Part shown: positions 19,904-33,150 of the stretch, piece after piece
How the letters are laid out: each line of letters begins with the position of its first letter
How positions within the stretch are numbered: the stretch's first letter is position 1
Source: Zingiber officinale
Taxonomy: Eukaryota > Streptophyta > Magnoliopsida > Zingiberales > Zingiberaceae
DNA: 64,000 nt
Direction: 5' to 3'
NCBI RefSeq assembly: GCF_018446385.1
Contig: NC_056002.1
Span: 6,187,474-6,251,473, forward strand
Translations under genes and position numbers: made by a program
The notes under the pieces: generated by a model
Told to the model about the DNA's origin: nothing
The model's input: only the letters and a program-made list of their open reading frames with translations
Database searches by the model: none

Positions 19904-22587
19904 TCATCTGGGACTTTCCATTAGTCGTCGATCAGGAAGTTCTAGACTCCCTTCCACCCAACTGCATGCGCGAACCTTCCTTAAACCTTTCTTTGAGATG
20001 TTGCTTCTCATCTTCTCGACTTCGTTCCATTTACCTGACAATGCTGACATGTTGGCAGCAATCACGTAGTTTGATCCTAAGCCAGGCTCCTTTTCCAGCA
20101 GAATCCTCATGAAGTCTTCATCGATGCCTATGAATTTGCCATTCTCTCGACAAGCCCCAAGAAAGGATCTCAAGATGACATTGTTTGGAATGATAGGCAT
20201 GTTTTTAATGAATTTGTAAGCAGTTTCCAATAAACCTGCACGGCCGAACAAATCAACCATACAACCATAGTGTTCGATGGTGGGTGTAATATGGAACTCT
20301 TCTACCATTCTGGCAAACATCTTCTGGCCTTCGTCAACCATACCAAGATGACTGCAAGCACATAAAATGATGGAGAATATCGTACTGTCTGGTCTAAAAC
20401 CACTAGCTTCCATCTGCGAGAAGAGATTGATCGCTCTTTTCCATTGACCATGATCAACAAATCCCGAGATCATAATTGTCCATGATTGCAGGTCCTGCTT
20501 TTCCATGGATTTGAAAACTTGGTAAGCCTCCTCTAACAACCCACATTTAGCATACATGCCAACTAGAGCAGCACCTAGAGCAACATCCAATTTCATATTG
20601 TTAACTATAATGTAGGAATGAATAGATTGTCCAATACGTGGGCTGCCAAGATAGCTAGAAGCAGAGAGAAGGTTTAACAAAGTAACTGAGTTGGGCTTAA
20701 CATTCACTCTTTTCATTTCAAAAAACACCCTTAGGGCTTCGGGAGGATGGCCGCTGTGGGGAAAAGCGGAAGCCAAGCATCAGAACTTGCTATGCAATAA
20801 ATGTAAACTGAATAAAATTAAGCAAAATAACATGGCTGAAGGTTTACAGGTATCACATGTCAGGAACAATATAATCTTAATTTGCTGTGAAGATTATGTT
20901 AAATGTCATAATAGAAGTGACTAGAAATTTGTAGGTGTTTGTAGGATTCCACACAACAACAAAGGAACCAAAAGATTTAGCAGAAAGAGATATTTAAAGG
21001 ACCAAATACCATTGCATTTTACATGCTAAGATTAGTTATTTACTTCAAATAACAATTGTTCACATCATCCACTCAAGAAAGTACTGATAATTCACATTTT
21101 ACTCATTGTTGGGCATGCCTAGAGCTTTATCTACCTACAAGAAAATGAGTTATGATACTTACGATGGATCAATATGCATATTCTATCAAGGTCGATAACT
21201 CCACCAGATCATTATTTATGCATTTGTATATGCTTGATAAGGCTGTTACAAAAAGCAAAAAAGGAATAATGGCTAATTCCAAACTGATTCCAGATAAATA
21301 AGAGTCCAGTTTTCTTCAATGATGTTATTGAGAACAGAAACAAAAGGAAAAAAAAAAGGATAAAGGAAAGGGAAGGGGCAAGAAATGCTCAACTCGAATA
21401 ATTATGAAGGCAATTCAAAAGTAACCAAAATGTTGCCATGGCATGGTGTCAAGCAACAATTAAGAAGGAACTGGAACTGGATCTACAGAAGCATATATCA
21501 CATGGAGTAACGTGACAAAACAACACTAGTAAAAAGACTGGAGAAGCTGTGTCGGTGCATAGCTTCACCATTATGAAAGGGAAACCTATAACAAAATGTG
21601 AAGACAAAACAACAAGGACATTGAAGAGCTAAGAAACAGGGACGAATTCCAAAGAAAGCATTACAATCTTCTTAAAGGTACACCACTCTCTGCTTTTCCT
21701 CGACTTATAATCTATTCTCCAGTCACTTATTCAGTTGCATATTGGTCTGCAAGGGTTTGATTCATAGAGGACGTATAACTAATGTTCATCTACTTTATAC
21801 TCAATTCAGAGTGCGTAGCCAATAAGTAATACCTACCTATCCAGGATTCACAGCTTAGGCATCGAGATGCATGCATGAAGTGCCATTAACATGTTGATCA
21901 TAATGTGAAATAAGTGCGCACTTTAAGGTCATTGAACGGAAAAAACAAATGAATGCTTCAAAAGCTTACCTACCAAGAAAGACACCCTTGGATCATGGAA
22001 GTCCACGACACAACATCTCTAACACTCATTCCATCAAACACCTGGTGAGCACATTCCAACAACCCGCAACAACTATACATGTGCAATAGCGTATTCCCCA
22101 CATAAGAATCATCCAAAAACCCCGCCTTTACGATCAAGCCATGAACCGTCTCTCCGACTCGATGCAACGAAGCGCGGGCGCAGGCCCTGAGAACAAACGG
22201 ATAGGTAATGTGATTGGGGCGCACGACCTCGACTAGTCTGAGGGTGGAGAAGATGCGGATGGCATCGTGGGGGAATTCGGAGTCGTCGTAGGCCCGGATG
22301 AGAGTGTTCCAGATGAAGACAGGGGGAGGGAAGGAGAGGCCGGAGAGGAGGGAACGGGCGTGGGGGAGGGAGAAGAGGCAGATCGAGGCGATGAGCTTGG
22401 AAGCGACGGCAGGGTGGTGGTCGAAGGCAGTTTTGAGGAGGAGCGAGTGGAGTTGGAGGAAGTGGAGGAGGGAAGTGGCGCGCAGGAAGAGGGAGGAAAT
22501 GCGGCGGGAGGTTGGGGAGATCATGGCATCTTGCCACACGCTATGGGCATGCGATTGACCCGATAACCCACCTCTTTCTAATTTCAT
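19904..22587 (-). CDS. Pentatricopeptide repeat protein, PLS/E class
   Basis: Exon 1 is 21974-22587 and exon 2 is 19904-20753, joined across a 1220-base intron (donor GTAGGT, acceptor CTTTTCCCCACAG). The join restores frame inside a repeat (WTSMIQGCLS-C-GHPPEAL) and gives 487 aa from 22587, or 466 aa from the ATG at 22524. PPR proteins bind organellar RNA base by base and guide editing, splicing or stability. Seen here: an Arg/Ser-rich N-terminus (MISPTSRRISSLFLRATSLL) suited to plastid or mitochondrial import, and consecutive repeats such as VFIWNTLIRAY, DVVSWTSMI, KPNSVTLLNLLSA, DLQSWTIMISGFVDHGQWKRAI and HYGCMVDLFGRAGLLETAYKFI. An E-type end (VEKMRSNISKKGLRKVRACSWVE) follows. There is no DYW domain. 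Most PPR genes lack introns, so the intron is unusual. Its target RNA is unknown. It is divergent from the kinase gene, about 1 kb apart. Confidence 0.85.
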
Positions 22588-22739
22588 TGATGAATATTAT
22601 TACATATCTCACAGATCATCTGAGTTGATATGCGATAGTATATCAATCAAAACTTAGGATAGTCGGAATATATATTTCTGGTCTCTGTGTAATTATAATT
22701 ATTTTTATTTATCCATAGGATAAATTCAGAGTAAACTAT

Positions 22740-23030
22740 CGTATTAGTTGGGTATAATATAATCTTATTTATAGACTATATTTGGTAGGGTGTAATCTAC
22801 TTTGTAATATAATCCGATTACATAATATTTACTTTGTAATTCAAATTATAAAATTTTAATATTTTTTATAATCTAGATTATAAAACTTCAATACCTTTTG
22901 TAATCCAAATTACATTACATTACAAGTTTAAAATTAAACCAAACAAAATAACCAACCTTATAATCTAATCCTGATTATATTATAAGACATATTATATCCT
23001 ATCATACGTAGTCTAAGTAAATTTAAAAGT
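22740..23030. mobile_element. Possible MITE between PPR and kinase genes
   Basis: An AT-rich block has roughly inverted ends: 'gggtataatataatcttat...tttggtagggtgtaatc' on the left, and the complement of 'ttataatctaatcctgattatattataag...cctatcatac' on the right. Internal 'tgtaattc/aaattac' words also face each other. Plant MITEs often look like this, but I could not fix the ends or a target duplication. Confidence 0.3.
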
Positions 23031-23297
23031 GCAAATGATAATATCAAGTGATTATTATTCAAGTATTAACTCAGCTACACCTTATCTTACTGTGAGTCTG
23101 TGACAATCATCTAAAGTTTATCTGATTGGTTAAAAAAAAAAAAATCTTCAACTAAAGTTTTGATTTTTTTTTTTTTAATTTTATATTGACTAAATATTAT
23201 TAATTTCCTCTATAATCACACTCGATTAAATTAACTATATTGTCGACTAAAATGAAGATATATTTTTGAAAAAAATAGAAGTATATTATAGAACACA

Positions 23298-23303
23298 TAT
23301 AAA
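23298..23303 (+). promoter_or_regulatory. Possible TATA box of the kinase gene
   Basis: TATAAA in 'acatataaacag', 338 bases before the ATG at 23636. It leaves room for a GC-rich leader of about 300 bases. Position-based guess. Confidence 0.3.
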
Positions 23304-23635
23304 CAGTGGAAAGTACGTGGTGTTTTTGTTTTCCCTTCGCGGACGCTTCCCCAACCTTGGTCTTCCCTGGTCCTGGGATCGAGCCTCCATCGACCGATCG
23401 CCAAGAAGGGAGTGATTATTTTCCTTCTGCTAGATCTGTTTTCATCCTCTTCGCCTTGATCGCATCGAAACCCTGACGACCGGAGGAGAATCTGCCGATC
23501 GCCAGCTGTTTCCGGGGTCGCCTTTGGTGTATCTGAAGATTCGAGGTCGAGGGTCGGAATGGGTAGGAAATCGGAACGAAATTAAGGGATAATGGTCGGA
23601 TTGAGGTCGCCGTGGCGCGATTGCATGGGTGAAGA

Positions 23636-26600
23636 ATGCCAGTCTTGCGGAGAGGGGCGCGTCGTAGGGGCCGTGCTCCAACGCTGTCGCCTGTAGATCG
23701 TCCTTCGCAGAACACCAGAGCGCGGACCGCGGCCATACATAACAATCCCGGGCCTGCCGGGGACGCTGCTGGCGGAAGTAGGCGGGGAAGGAGTAGGGCC
23801 CCGGCGTCTGCGCCTAGGGGGAGGAGGAGAGTAAGATCTGCCACAGGTAGGTTGGTCTTCATTGAGGAGGAGGAGGGGAAGGAGGGGGATCAGTTCAAGG
23901 AGTTGGTCGTATTGGAAGAGGAGACGAAAGGAAAGGGGACGGCGAGACCAGCAGAAGAAGTAAAAGAGAAGGAAACGATGGGTGATGATAGTGGTGGATT
24001 GAGCGCCAATAGGGTTGCAGGACAGGAAGAAGAAGGGAACACCACTCCATTCCCTGAAAAGGTTCACCTTTCTTGCCTGCCCTGTTGTTATTCATTGTGG
24101 TTTAATGCATATTGCTCTTTGTTAAAGAGAAAGAGGTTATCATGATAATCTCCTATGGGATTTACCTCGATATATATTTTACTATTCTGGCTTCTTAATT
24201 CTTGCATGATTGTCTATTTTCTTTGTTTTTTCATTGTCTCTATGAGGTTTTAGTCCTATGTCTTATGTTGGTCATAAAAATATATAGTGAATATTAATTT
24301 TATCGAATGGTAATGACTTCAATCCTTTATGCTGTTGGTTCATGGGGGATAGTGGACATGCTGTAGATCATGAACTTCCTCCATCTTGGTATCCACTTTT
24401 CATCTGATTCCTCCTCCAACTGTTAGTTCCCTCAACTCTGCCCCCTCAAGGGCCAAAAGTCCTCTGTCGTCTCCTTCTGATCTGCTCCAATGCCATTATA
24501 TCGATATACACATCCATGCAAATTGAAGTCTTGATTTCTATTTTGTCATACAGTCAATCTTTTATTAAACATCACAACATCTTGTAGGAATGCCCATAGC
24601 ATCAATAGGTCACTTGATATGGTGTTACGCTGTAATCTGGTGTCTATGTTTCAGTGAACATGTTAGTGACATCGTAATATCTTAAAGATTGCACATAATA
24701 TCCTCAGGTCCAAGCAAGCATATTGAACTTTAATTCTGTAAGTTGGATGCCTCTGAAAATTTAATGATTTATCATCCTTGACAATATTTGATAAAAAAGA
24801 AAATACTGTGGTGCCTTCAGTTTAGATGCATTAGATGAAAGAGATTATCATGATAATCTCCTACTTGATATGCTTCAACAGTTCCTTCTTGATTCAGCAT
24901 GATATTTTACTAATCTAGCATCTTAATTTCTTGCATGATTGTGTAATTTTTTTTTTATACCTTTCTTATTGTTACTTCATCACTAGTTACTCTGATATAT
25001 CTTCAATTAGTCTTTCCTTTCTGGTACAGTAATGAACACCTAATATACTTCTCTTCACAGTTAACCTAACTTCGCAGTTCAATATAGCTAAATAATTGCT
25101 TTACTTTATTTAAATTTATCCTTTTCAAGTAAAATCTCCTGTAAATTATTCTTCGTTAGACATTCACAAATGTAAGTTTCAGTTTTTCCTAGGAGCTGAT
25201 TTTCCTGTTGTTTTCACTTGCTCTTGTTTTCACTTGTTATTGTCCTTGATCCTCCTTTTATGTCATGTTTACACAACAAGTTACTTTTTTAGTGGATATA
25301 TCTTCTCACACGTTTGCACTGTTTGTTGGGTTTCTTGTCATCTTCTTATCTTGATACTTCAGTGTCCATTAGGTAGTGAATATGATCTTTTCCTAGAATT
25401 AATTCTAAGTTTGTATGCCAGCTTATTTTTTTCATGTTTTGAATGTTCTACTATAGGCTTTTATTCCAAGGTTACCGTACTATCCACTTGTCATTATATC
25501 CACTTTTAATCAAACCTAGGTCATGTAATTTCTTAATTCACAATTTATTGTTCTATTAGTTCAATTCCATAAACTACTACTATCCAAAATCATCTTGTAC
25601 ATGATGCTTCTGCATGTTCTTGTTTACTTATCATTATTGATCTTCCTTGTTATTCTCTCTACTTCCTGAATGTGAAGGTAAAGGGTAGTCATATTTGGAC
25701 ATAATTTCAGGTCCAAGTTGGTGGTTCACCTATATATAAGATTGAGAGAAAGCTTGGGAAGGGTGGATTTGGTCAGGTTTTTGTTGGTCGGAGAGTCTCT
25801 GGAGGCATTGAGCGATCAGGTCTTAACGCTATGGAGGTATTTCTGTGTCGTATTTATTGCTTTCTTTTTGTAAGGTCGAATTTTATATAAGGCCAATGAT
25901 GACCTAAATGAGCTTGAGATAAAAAGTTTTTGCTAATCTACATTGTTTCCATATTGATGGTTGTCTCAAATTTAGTGCATGCCTTTGCAAATAGGTCGCA
26001 ATCAAATTTGAACATCGAACTAGTAAAGGCTGCAACTATGGCCCTCCTTATGAATGGCAAGTTTACAGGTTTGTTTTGCTATCCTCTTTTACAGGTTTAG
26101 CTCTCACTTCTTTTCATTTTTTTTTTTTTGCCTCATAGAGAAAATTTTTTAAAACTAAAAGTTTAAGAGAAGTGGTGCTAAATCTGAATATGTAAAATGT
26201 GCCTTCAACAACACTGATTGAAGAAGCGAGAGGATAATTAATCTGAATTGAGAAGAATCTTCACTGTTGTGAATTTAAGATTCCTGATTCTATTAGTCAA
26301 TGATAAGGAGATGTTAAACCAAAAATATTATAAACTTGACAATGGAAATGAATGGTTAAAATGGTTAGAGCTTTTTGAAGTTATGAATTTCTCGGTACCT
26401 CTTAGGCTTATTTGGTTGTTGTGCGACGAAACACATGAAAGTTAAATGGACAGACATGTGGAGTTCCTATAAAAAAAAAGAATCACAATCTGAAAGAGTA
26501 GTTAAGTGTAGCTATAATATGTAAAATTAGGAAAAATATGGTATCATCCTGTTCAAAGATGACTAATGAGCTATGTAGGTAGATAATTTGAATCAATTAG

Positions 26601-29600
26601 GGTTTAATATTTAAGGAATAAGGAGAAACTGAAGATAATTTCAATTTAACATAATTAAACATGATTTCTAGAACCTGGTATTGCTAACAGCCTAGCAGTA
26701 TAATCTTACATAAGTTCTAATGGAGGGATAAGTTCTATTGCTAGCATTATAGCCTTACATAAATAATTGGGATTTACACCTTGTTTTTTCTTAGTGCTCT
26801 TGGTGGTAGCTATGGAGTGCCTAGGGTACATTACAAAGGCCGGCAAGGTGACTACTATATTATGGTATGGGTTTCCTTTTATCCTGTGTGCATTCTTGGC
26901 ATCTTCCTAGTCAGAGAGTTGGCTGTTATGCTATTTTTTGTTGCTGCATGATTTGTCTGCACAAAACTCTGTGCTAGAAGCTTTTACCGCTTTAATGCCG
27001 GATTTCTTTGGCTATTCAGGTAATGGACATGCTGGGACCTAGTCTATGGGATGCCTGGAATTCTTCAGGTCAAACGTGAGTATACGGTCTCTGTGATTAC
27101 ATTGCTCTGTCACTCAGCATTTTCATTTTAGTAAATTATCTACCTCTTTCATTGACCACATGACAATTTCCTTCTTGAATTCTTTCATTTTTTTAATTGA
27201 ATTTGTCGGTAATTGTTTTGTTGAATACTATGCATTGATCTTCTCTAAGCATATCCAATATTTCTGTTGCTAGATTTGATAAAATACCTTGATTTGTGTA
27301 TTAATCAAGTATATTCTTGTTTTACGTTGAATGCTTTTCTTTTCTTTTGTGATTTTTTATATTTGATCTCAAAATATGATTATATTATCAAATATAAATA
27401 AGATCTTTCATTTTTTATTTTTAATGAGCAATAAAATTTCCAATATATATATCAAATTTGCATTATCTTATTATTATCTTTTTGAATCTTTTATATTTTC
27501 ATTTTGTTTATATTGATGCCACACGATATTATTTGTGTGACTGACAATGTTTGACATTGTTGTATGCCTCAGTCAGAAATCTTGCAACAATGAAAGGAGA
27601 AATGGTAGTAGGAACCTTTATTAATGCTTGAATGAATAGAATGATGAGATGCCACTTTTATTGGTAACTCATGGCGCAGGAAAATAGACCAGGCATACCA
27701 CAGGTGGCAAATGTAGAAATAAAATGAAATTGTGTTCAAAGAGAAATAAAATTAAATTGAATTTTAAACCTTAATCAGTTTATATTATCAATCATTTTAT
27801 TTTAAAGCGTTCATTCTTTTTTTGCGTCTGATATGCCATTTTCTTGAATAATAAAGAAATTGGGTTCACTTTTTCAAGTTTATTCATCATTCATTTTAGA
27901 ACTGGAATTATTTGTAAAACAAAAGTTTTTGAAACTTTTACTTTTAGAAAGAAGTATGCAAATATCTTAGTGGTATTAGTGAGATTGATCCAGTTCCTTA
28001 TAAAATGACAAATCTGTGCCATTAATTTTTGGACGAATACTGAATGTTCTGAAATTTCTCAGGATGTCTTCGGAAATGGTTGCCTGTATTGCTGTTGAAT
28101 CCATCTCAATCCTTGAAAGCATGCATTCAAAAGGGTAGATATTTTGATCTTTTCCCTTAAAACTCTTTAGAAATATGAACTAATTAAAATCACATTTTCA
28201 GATACGTCCATGGGGATGTGAAGCCCGAAAATTTTCTGCTTGGTCAACCATCAACACCCCAAGAAAAAAAGTTGTTTCTTGTTGACCTTGGATTAGGTGA
28301 GTGATTTTCAGTGATTAATTATTTTTCTTAAGACTTTTTCTTTTGAACAAGCTGTTCTAGTTTATTCTTTTTGTCTGATTTATGCTTCCTCTAAGTAGTT
28401 GTGCTTTCATGTTTTTTTAGCTACTAGATGGATGGATGCTAGTAGTGGAGCCCATGTTGATTATGACCAACGACCTGATGTGTTTAGGTATGATAGGAAT
28501 TTCCTCTTTGTTCTCCTTTGGATATCATTTTTTATATTGGTGGTTTATTTGCTACAGAGGAACTGTTAGATATGCTAGTGTTAATGCACATCTAGGAAGA
28601 ACAGCAAGCAGGAGGGATGATCTGGAGTCTCTTGCATACACACTAATTTTCCTTCATCGAGGAAGATTAGCATGGCAGGGATATCAGGTCGTTGAATTTA
28701 AGAAACACAATTCTATCTATATTTGACTGTTTATTATGGATGGGAGAGTGAATCTTTTCTTATACAATTTTTGACATTTCAGGGCGATAATAAATCTTTT
28801 CTAGTATGTAAGAAAAAAATGGCAACATCTCCAGAAATATTATGTTGCCTTTGTCCTCCGGCATTCAAGCAATTTCTTGAGGTTGTGGTTAACATGAAAT
28901 TTGATGAGGAACCAAATTATTCAAAACTTATTTCTTTGTTCGATGGATTAATTAGTCCAAATCCAGTAGTTAGGCAAATTAGCATTGATGGTGCTCAAAA
29001 GGTGATTTCTTTACTCTTATTTCATTTTTGACTTGAATTTGCTAGTGAAATTATGATTACTCATAATAAATTTGTCAGGTTGGTCAAAAACGTGGTAGAT
29101 TGACTATTGATGATGGAGAAGAGAATCAACCGAAGAAGAAAATTCGCCTAGGTGTACCTGCCACCCAGTGGATTTCTGTGTATAATGCTAGGCTTCCGAT
29201 GAAACAAAGGTACATTTTAAAACAAATTTTTTGTTCCAAGTAATAAACTAATTTCATTTTATGGACACTCGGTTTTGGTGGTTAGGTTGATTATTTGGTG
29301 CTTAAATCATCGATGGCTGTTTTTATACTTCTATCCTTGTTACCCACATCTTCCAAATGAACATTGCTTGACAGGAAGATAGTAGAATGACATTCAAATT
29401 ATACATATGAAGATAAATCAAATAGAGTTTTTGAGAAAGCCGATCCTAGTTGTTCTTGTTCAGGGCCTCTCCAAATGGAGACTCAATGCCTATACATCAG
29501 GCATGATTGATGTCTATAGTCAACAATTTTCTGTAGTATTAATTGCACTAGTTCTGTTTATTGACTGAGTATGGGAAACATGAGTGTCTTTTTTTAATGC

Positions 29601-32600
29601 TTTTATATTTACACTTATGTAAATAATATTTTTTATAGTTTTTTGTGTTTTACGATAGTAAGTACAATCTTCATTTATTTTCATATTCTATTTCTGTTTG
29701 GGTGGTGTTTTTGATAGGTCCTGATGGTTTAATTTTTCTTCTCTAGATCACACCCTGCTTCTTTCCTCTTTATTGTTATTATATTATTTTATTGGGTGCC
29801 ATATCTCTTTAATCCCCTCATTCTTTTTGCTATTATTCCTATTGTCTCAATTCCTCTACCCTACAAATGTTTGCAGAGTTGGTTCTTTCTCTCACATGTT
29901 GATCACAACTTCTAAGCCATCCACCAATTCCTATTATTTCTTGCATTGAGGCATCTATTTCCATAAGCCTCGTATCTATTTCTCCATCACATACCATTTG
30001 TACACATGGGTGATAAGCCTCACGAAAGTTCTCTACCGGCGTAAATCAGAAAGTACTCGTGGAGGCTAATCAAAGCGGCCAACTTTCTTAAGTTTGTCGT
30101 CCCACTGAAGAAAAATCCTTACAGTGCGCTGTAGCTGGAATTCGAACCTTAGTTGTCTGGTTAACCGTTTGGATAGCCTAATCGTTGTATCGTAGCCCCG
30201 AGCGTTTGCACACATCCACTTGACCCTTAACATCATCAAAGCTCATGGATAATGGGTGGTGGATTGTTTTTAACAAACTCTGTAGCTTGGCACAAGATGG
30301 GCAATTAAATTCATTGGTAACAAGTGAAATGTGACACTACTACAAATTCATGTCTCAGTCAATAATCTCACGAGTTTGCATGCCTTGGCCCACTAACTTT
30401 GTAGATGAACATATGAGAGCATGATAATGTAGGGTGGGGACTTAGAGTGTAGCTGAACTCTAGTACCACTTGACATAGCATCATGATTTCATGATTAATG
30501 TCCTCACAAGAGTGCCTAGTTAGCTAAAGAGTGGTAGATTTTCTACAATGGGACATGGATCAATTCTCGGTGGACGCATGCCCGGGGAAAACATCCTCCC
30601 ACCCCCTAGCCATTTGGCGGTCGGCTATAAGCGGACCCCATGATTTACCTCCCTTCATATAACCTACACTGTAAGGGGTGCCTGAGGTGAACGTAATCAC
30701 CTTTTTGCTACAATGATTTCGTGATTAATTTGTTCTCAATTGCTGATTTTGCAAGGGAGAAAATATATGAGAATAAAAATTGTATTATTTATCAAATGAT
30801 TATAACTATGTCATGGGGGCTTAGGATTTATAATAACTTGCTCAAGATTCATACAAAAATTGACTAGGTTTACTAGAAAGCATTAAATTAGAAATAATAA
30901 AATTTGAAAAAAAAATTGAAATTAGAGTCTGAGTGAGTTTTTTTTTATTTGGCCAATTTAAGTTTCACAAGAGTTTTTTTCCTTCTTTTGCATCGAAGTT
31001 TTATATAAACTTCACAAACCTCCTGTAATTGTGGCAGAATGCTTCATACCAATGTTTGTTGTGGAAGTTGGCATCTTACTCATCACCTCAATTTGCTCAA
31101 TAGTGTCAAGTTCTTCCTAGATGGGTGGGGTAGAGTAAATACAAAATACCTTTTGGTGTTGGGAGTTCACTACTGACTCCATGTTTTCATCTTTTGTTTT
31201 AGACTATAAATATAGCATTACGCACAAAGGTTGATATGAGATGATTTTGTCTTCTCAAATCCTGCTGTCTTCTCTTCTTAATTTTTTTTTTTTTAGTTCT
31301 ATGTTCTCTTACATGTTCAGTTTTGTATTCATTTTGAATTGAAGTGTTTAACTATGCATCTATATAAAAAAGTTTACCGTGTAATTAGGTACCACTACAA
31401 TGTAGCTGATGCACGTTTGTCACAACATGTGGAGAGAGGAAATGAAGATGGCCTCCTTATTAGTTGTGTTGCATCTTGTTCTAATTTGTGGGCCCTCATC
31501 ATGGATGCTGGAACTGCTTTCACATCCCAAGTGTATGAGTTGTCTCCATTTTTTCTTCACAAGGTATCATTAATGGTAAATTGTGAAATTTTGAGTGTGA
31601 TATATCTTAAGATGTCATTTATTATGATTAACAAGTAATGCAGGAATGGATTATGGATCAATGGGAGAAAAACTACTATATCACCTCACTTGCTGGTGCT
31701 AATAATGGAAGTTCACTTGTAGTCATGTCAAAAGGTTGGTCTTGCCTTAATTAACATTTGCATTTTTTCAGTTCTTTGCACTTTTAGATTTCTCAGCATT
31801 GTTGGAGAGTAACAAACTAACAATGACAAATTTTATCATTATGATGGTTTTACTAGTTATTGATTGCTAATTAGTTTTTTAAGAAAATTTGATTGTTATC
31901 AGAGTATGCATATCAGAGATGATTGCTTATGGGCATTGTGCATACAATGTACACTTATTTTTTCTTTCTGAGTTATTATTTGCAGAAATAATATATTAGT
32001 TAGTCTTGATAAAAAAAAAAAATCTTATATCAAACTTCTGAGGACATTATTAAATATGCTATCTTTATCACCAGAGAAATGTTCATTAGCATTCATTGAT
32101 TACAAATCCATTAAAAATGGTTAGCCAGAAAAATAAATAAGGAACTTTATCGAAAGGAGTTTAGATAAAAAGAACTTGTTAAGAGGCATGGCAAAGGTGT
32201 ACCACAACTTCAAAGAATTACATCATCTTCCATATATTAAGTTGCTGTGGATTCTATAAAAACTTTCTCCTGCACTATAATCTTCCAACTTTGAGATTTA
32301 GGATTTCCTTTGACATAAGTTATCAAAGTTCTAGAACCCATCGTTTCTTCTTTTGTTCTTCAGGGGTGGGGCTGAAATATTCTTGAGTTTATTAAATTTA
32401 ATACCCGTTTACCATCAAAGATATGTTTCACGGGGTGGTTAGTAAACGTCTTTAAGCTCTAACTATGTTTGCAATTCAACTCAGGCACTCAATACACGCA
32501 GCAGTCTTACAAAGTAAGCGAATCTTTTCCATTTAAATGGATAAGGAAGAAGTGGAAAGAAGGATTCCACGTCACATCCATGGCAACTGCTGGCAGCAGA

Positions 32601-33150
32601 TGGGGCATTGTCATGTCACGCAATGCTGGTTTTACAGAACAGGTAGAATAACTTCGCTTGAGCTGATCAGTAATGGGCAATGCAAAATGGGAGTCCTGTT
32701 AAATTGTCTTTACATGTTCAATGCATAAAACCTCTCCAAGCTTATTCTGTTAGTGTTGTTTGGATTCCAATTTTATTTGGCCCAACGAAGTGTTTGTTAA
32801 ATTGTTCTGGCTCATGGGCAGGTTGTTGAGTTAGACTTCCTGTATCCAAGCGAGGGCGTCCACAGGCGATGGGACAGCGGATATCGCATTACTTCTATGG
32901 CTGCCACTTGGGACCAGGCTGCACTCATCCTCAGTGTGCCCAAGCGGAAGCCTAGCGATGAGACTCAGGAGACCCTACGGACGTCGGCATTTCCAAGTGC
33001 TCACGTTAAGGTACATTTTTTTTATTCTTCGTCGTCCATAAATTGATGTGTGCTAGCAGTCGACACCACATTTCCAATTTTGACGTGCAGGACAAGTGGG
33101 GAAAGAATCTGTACCTGGCTTCCATTTGCTATGGTCGGACCGTGTCATGA
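23636..33150 (+). CDS. EL1: Casein-kinase-I-like Ser/Thr kinase, EL1/Hd16 (MLK/PPK) family
   Basis: Sixteen exons: 23636-24061, 25711-25836, 25995-26068, 26795-26864, 27020-27075, 28063-28134, 28202-28296, 28421-28487, 28558-28687, 28783-29001, 29079-29209, 31389-31563, 31644-31734, 32485-32642, 32822-33010 and 33091-33150. All introns are GT-AG and the frame closes exactly: 2139 bases, 712 aa. The protein matches, as I remember them, rice EARLY FLOWERING1/Hd16 and the Arabidopsis MUT9-like/photoregulatory kinases. These are nuclear kinases acting on flowering time, DELLA/Ghd7 or histone H3. It starts [10 protein letters not shown], followed by an acidic, low-complexity region to about 140. 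The kinase domain has the Gly loop GKGGFG (158-163), Lys188 in [12 protein letters not shown] with catalytic Asp280 and DLG at 303-305. Then come a basic GQKRGR...PKKKIR stretch (possible NLS) and the conserved C-terminal domain ending CYGRTVS. Intron 11 (2.2 kb) holds two SINEs. The gene looks intact. Confidence 0.95.
30008..30204 (-). mobile_element. tRNA-derived SINE in kinase intron 11 (same family as 15.2 kb)
   Basis: The minus strand shows the B box GGTTCGAATTCC, the shared 'ttaaccagacaactaag' stretch just before it, and a body that aligns by eye with the SINE at 15210-15463. Flanks TTTGTACACAT (29997-30007) and TTTGCACACAT (30205-30215) form an 11-base duplication with one mismatch. 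It is older than the 15-kb copy: more changes and no clear A tail. Confidence 0.8.
30500..30712 (+). mobile_element. Second SINE family in kinase intron 11
   Basis: Flanked by a 17-base duplication with one mismatch: ATGATTTCATGATTAAT (30483-30499) and ATGATTTCGTGATTAAT (30713-30729). The left part reads like a Pol III promoter: 'tagttagctaaagagtgg' resembles an A-box region and GGATCAATTCTC a weak B box. The body then has 'ggacgcatgcccggggaaaacatcctcccacccc' in two GC-rich blocks. It differs from the SINE at 30008-30204 and from Au. The duplication is direct evidence; the SINE class is inferred from the promoter-like part. Confidence 0.65.

Noticed and set aside
22109-22566. Long Pro/Leu-rich and Glu-rich frames over the PPR exon
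   Set aside because: They are shadows of the PPR reading frame in GC-rich DNA.
23416-24145. Minus-strand frames opposite kinase exon 1
   Set aside because: They are antisense shadows. The plus frame joins precisely to exon 2 of the kinase.
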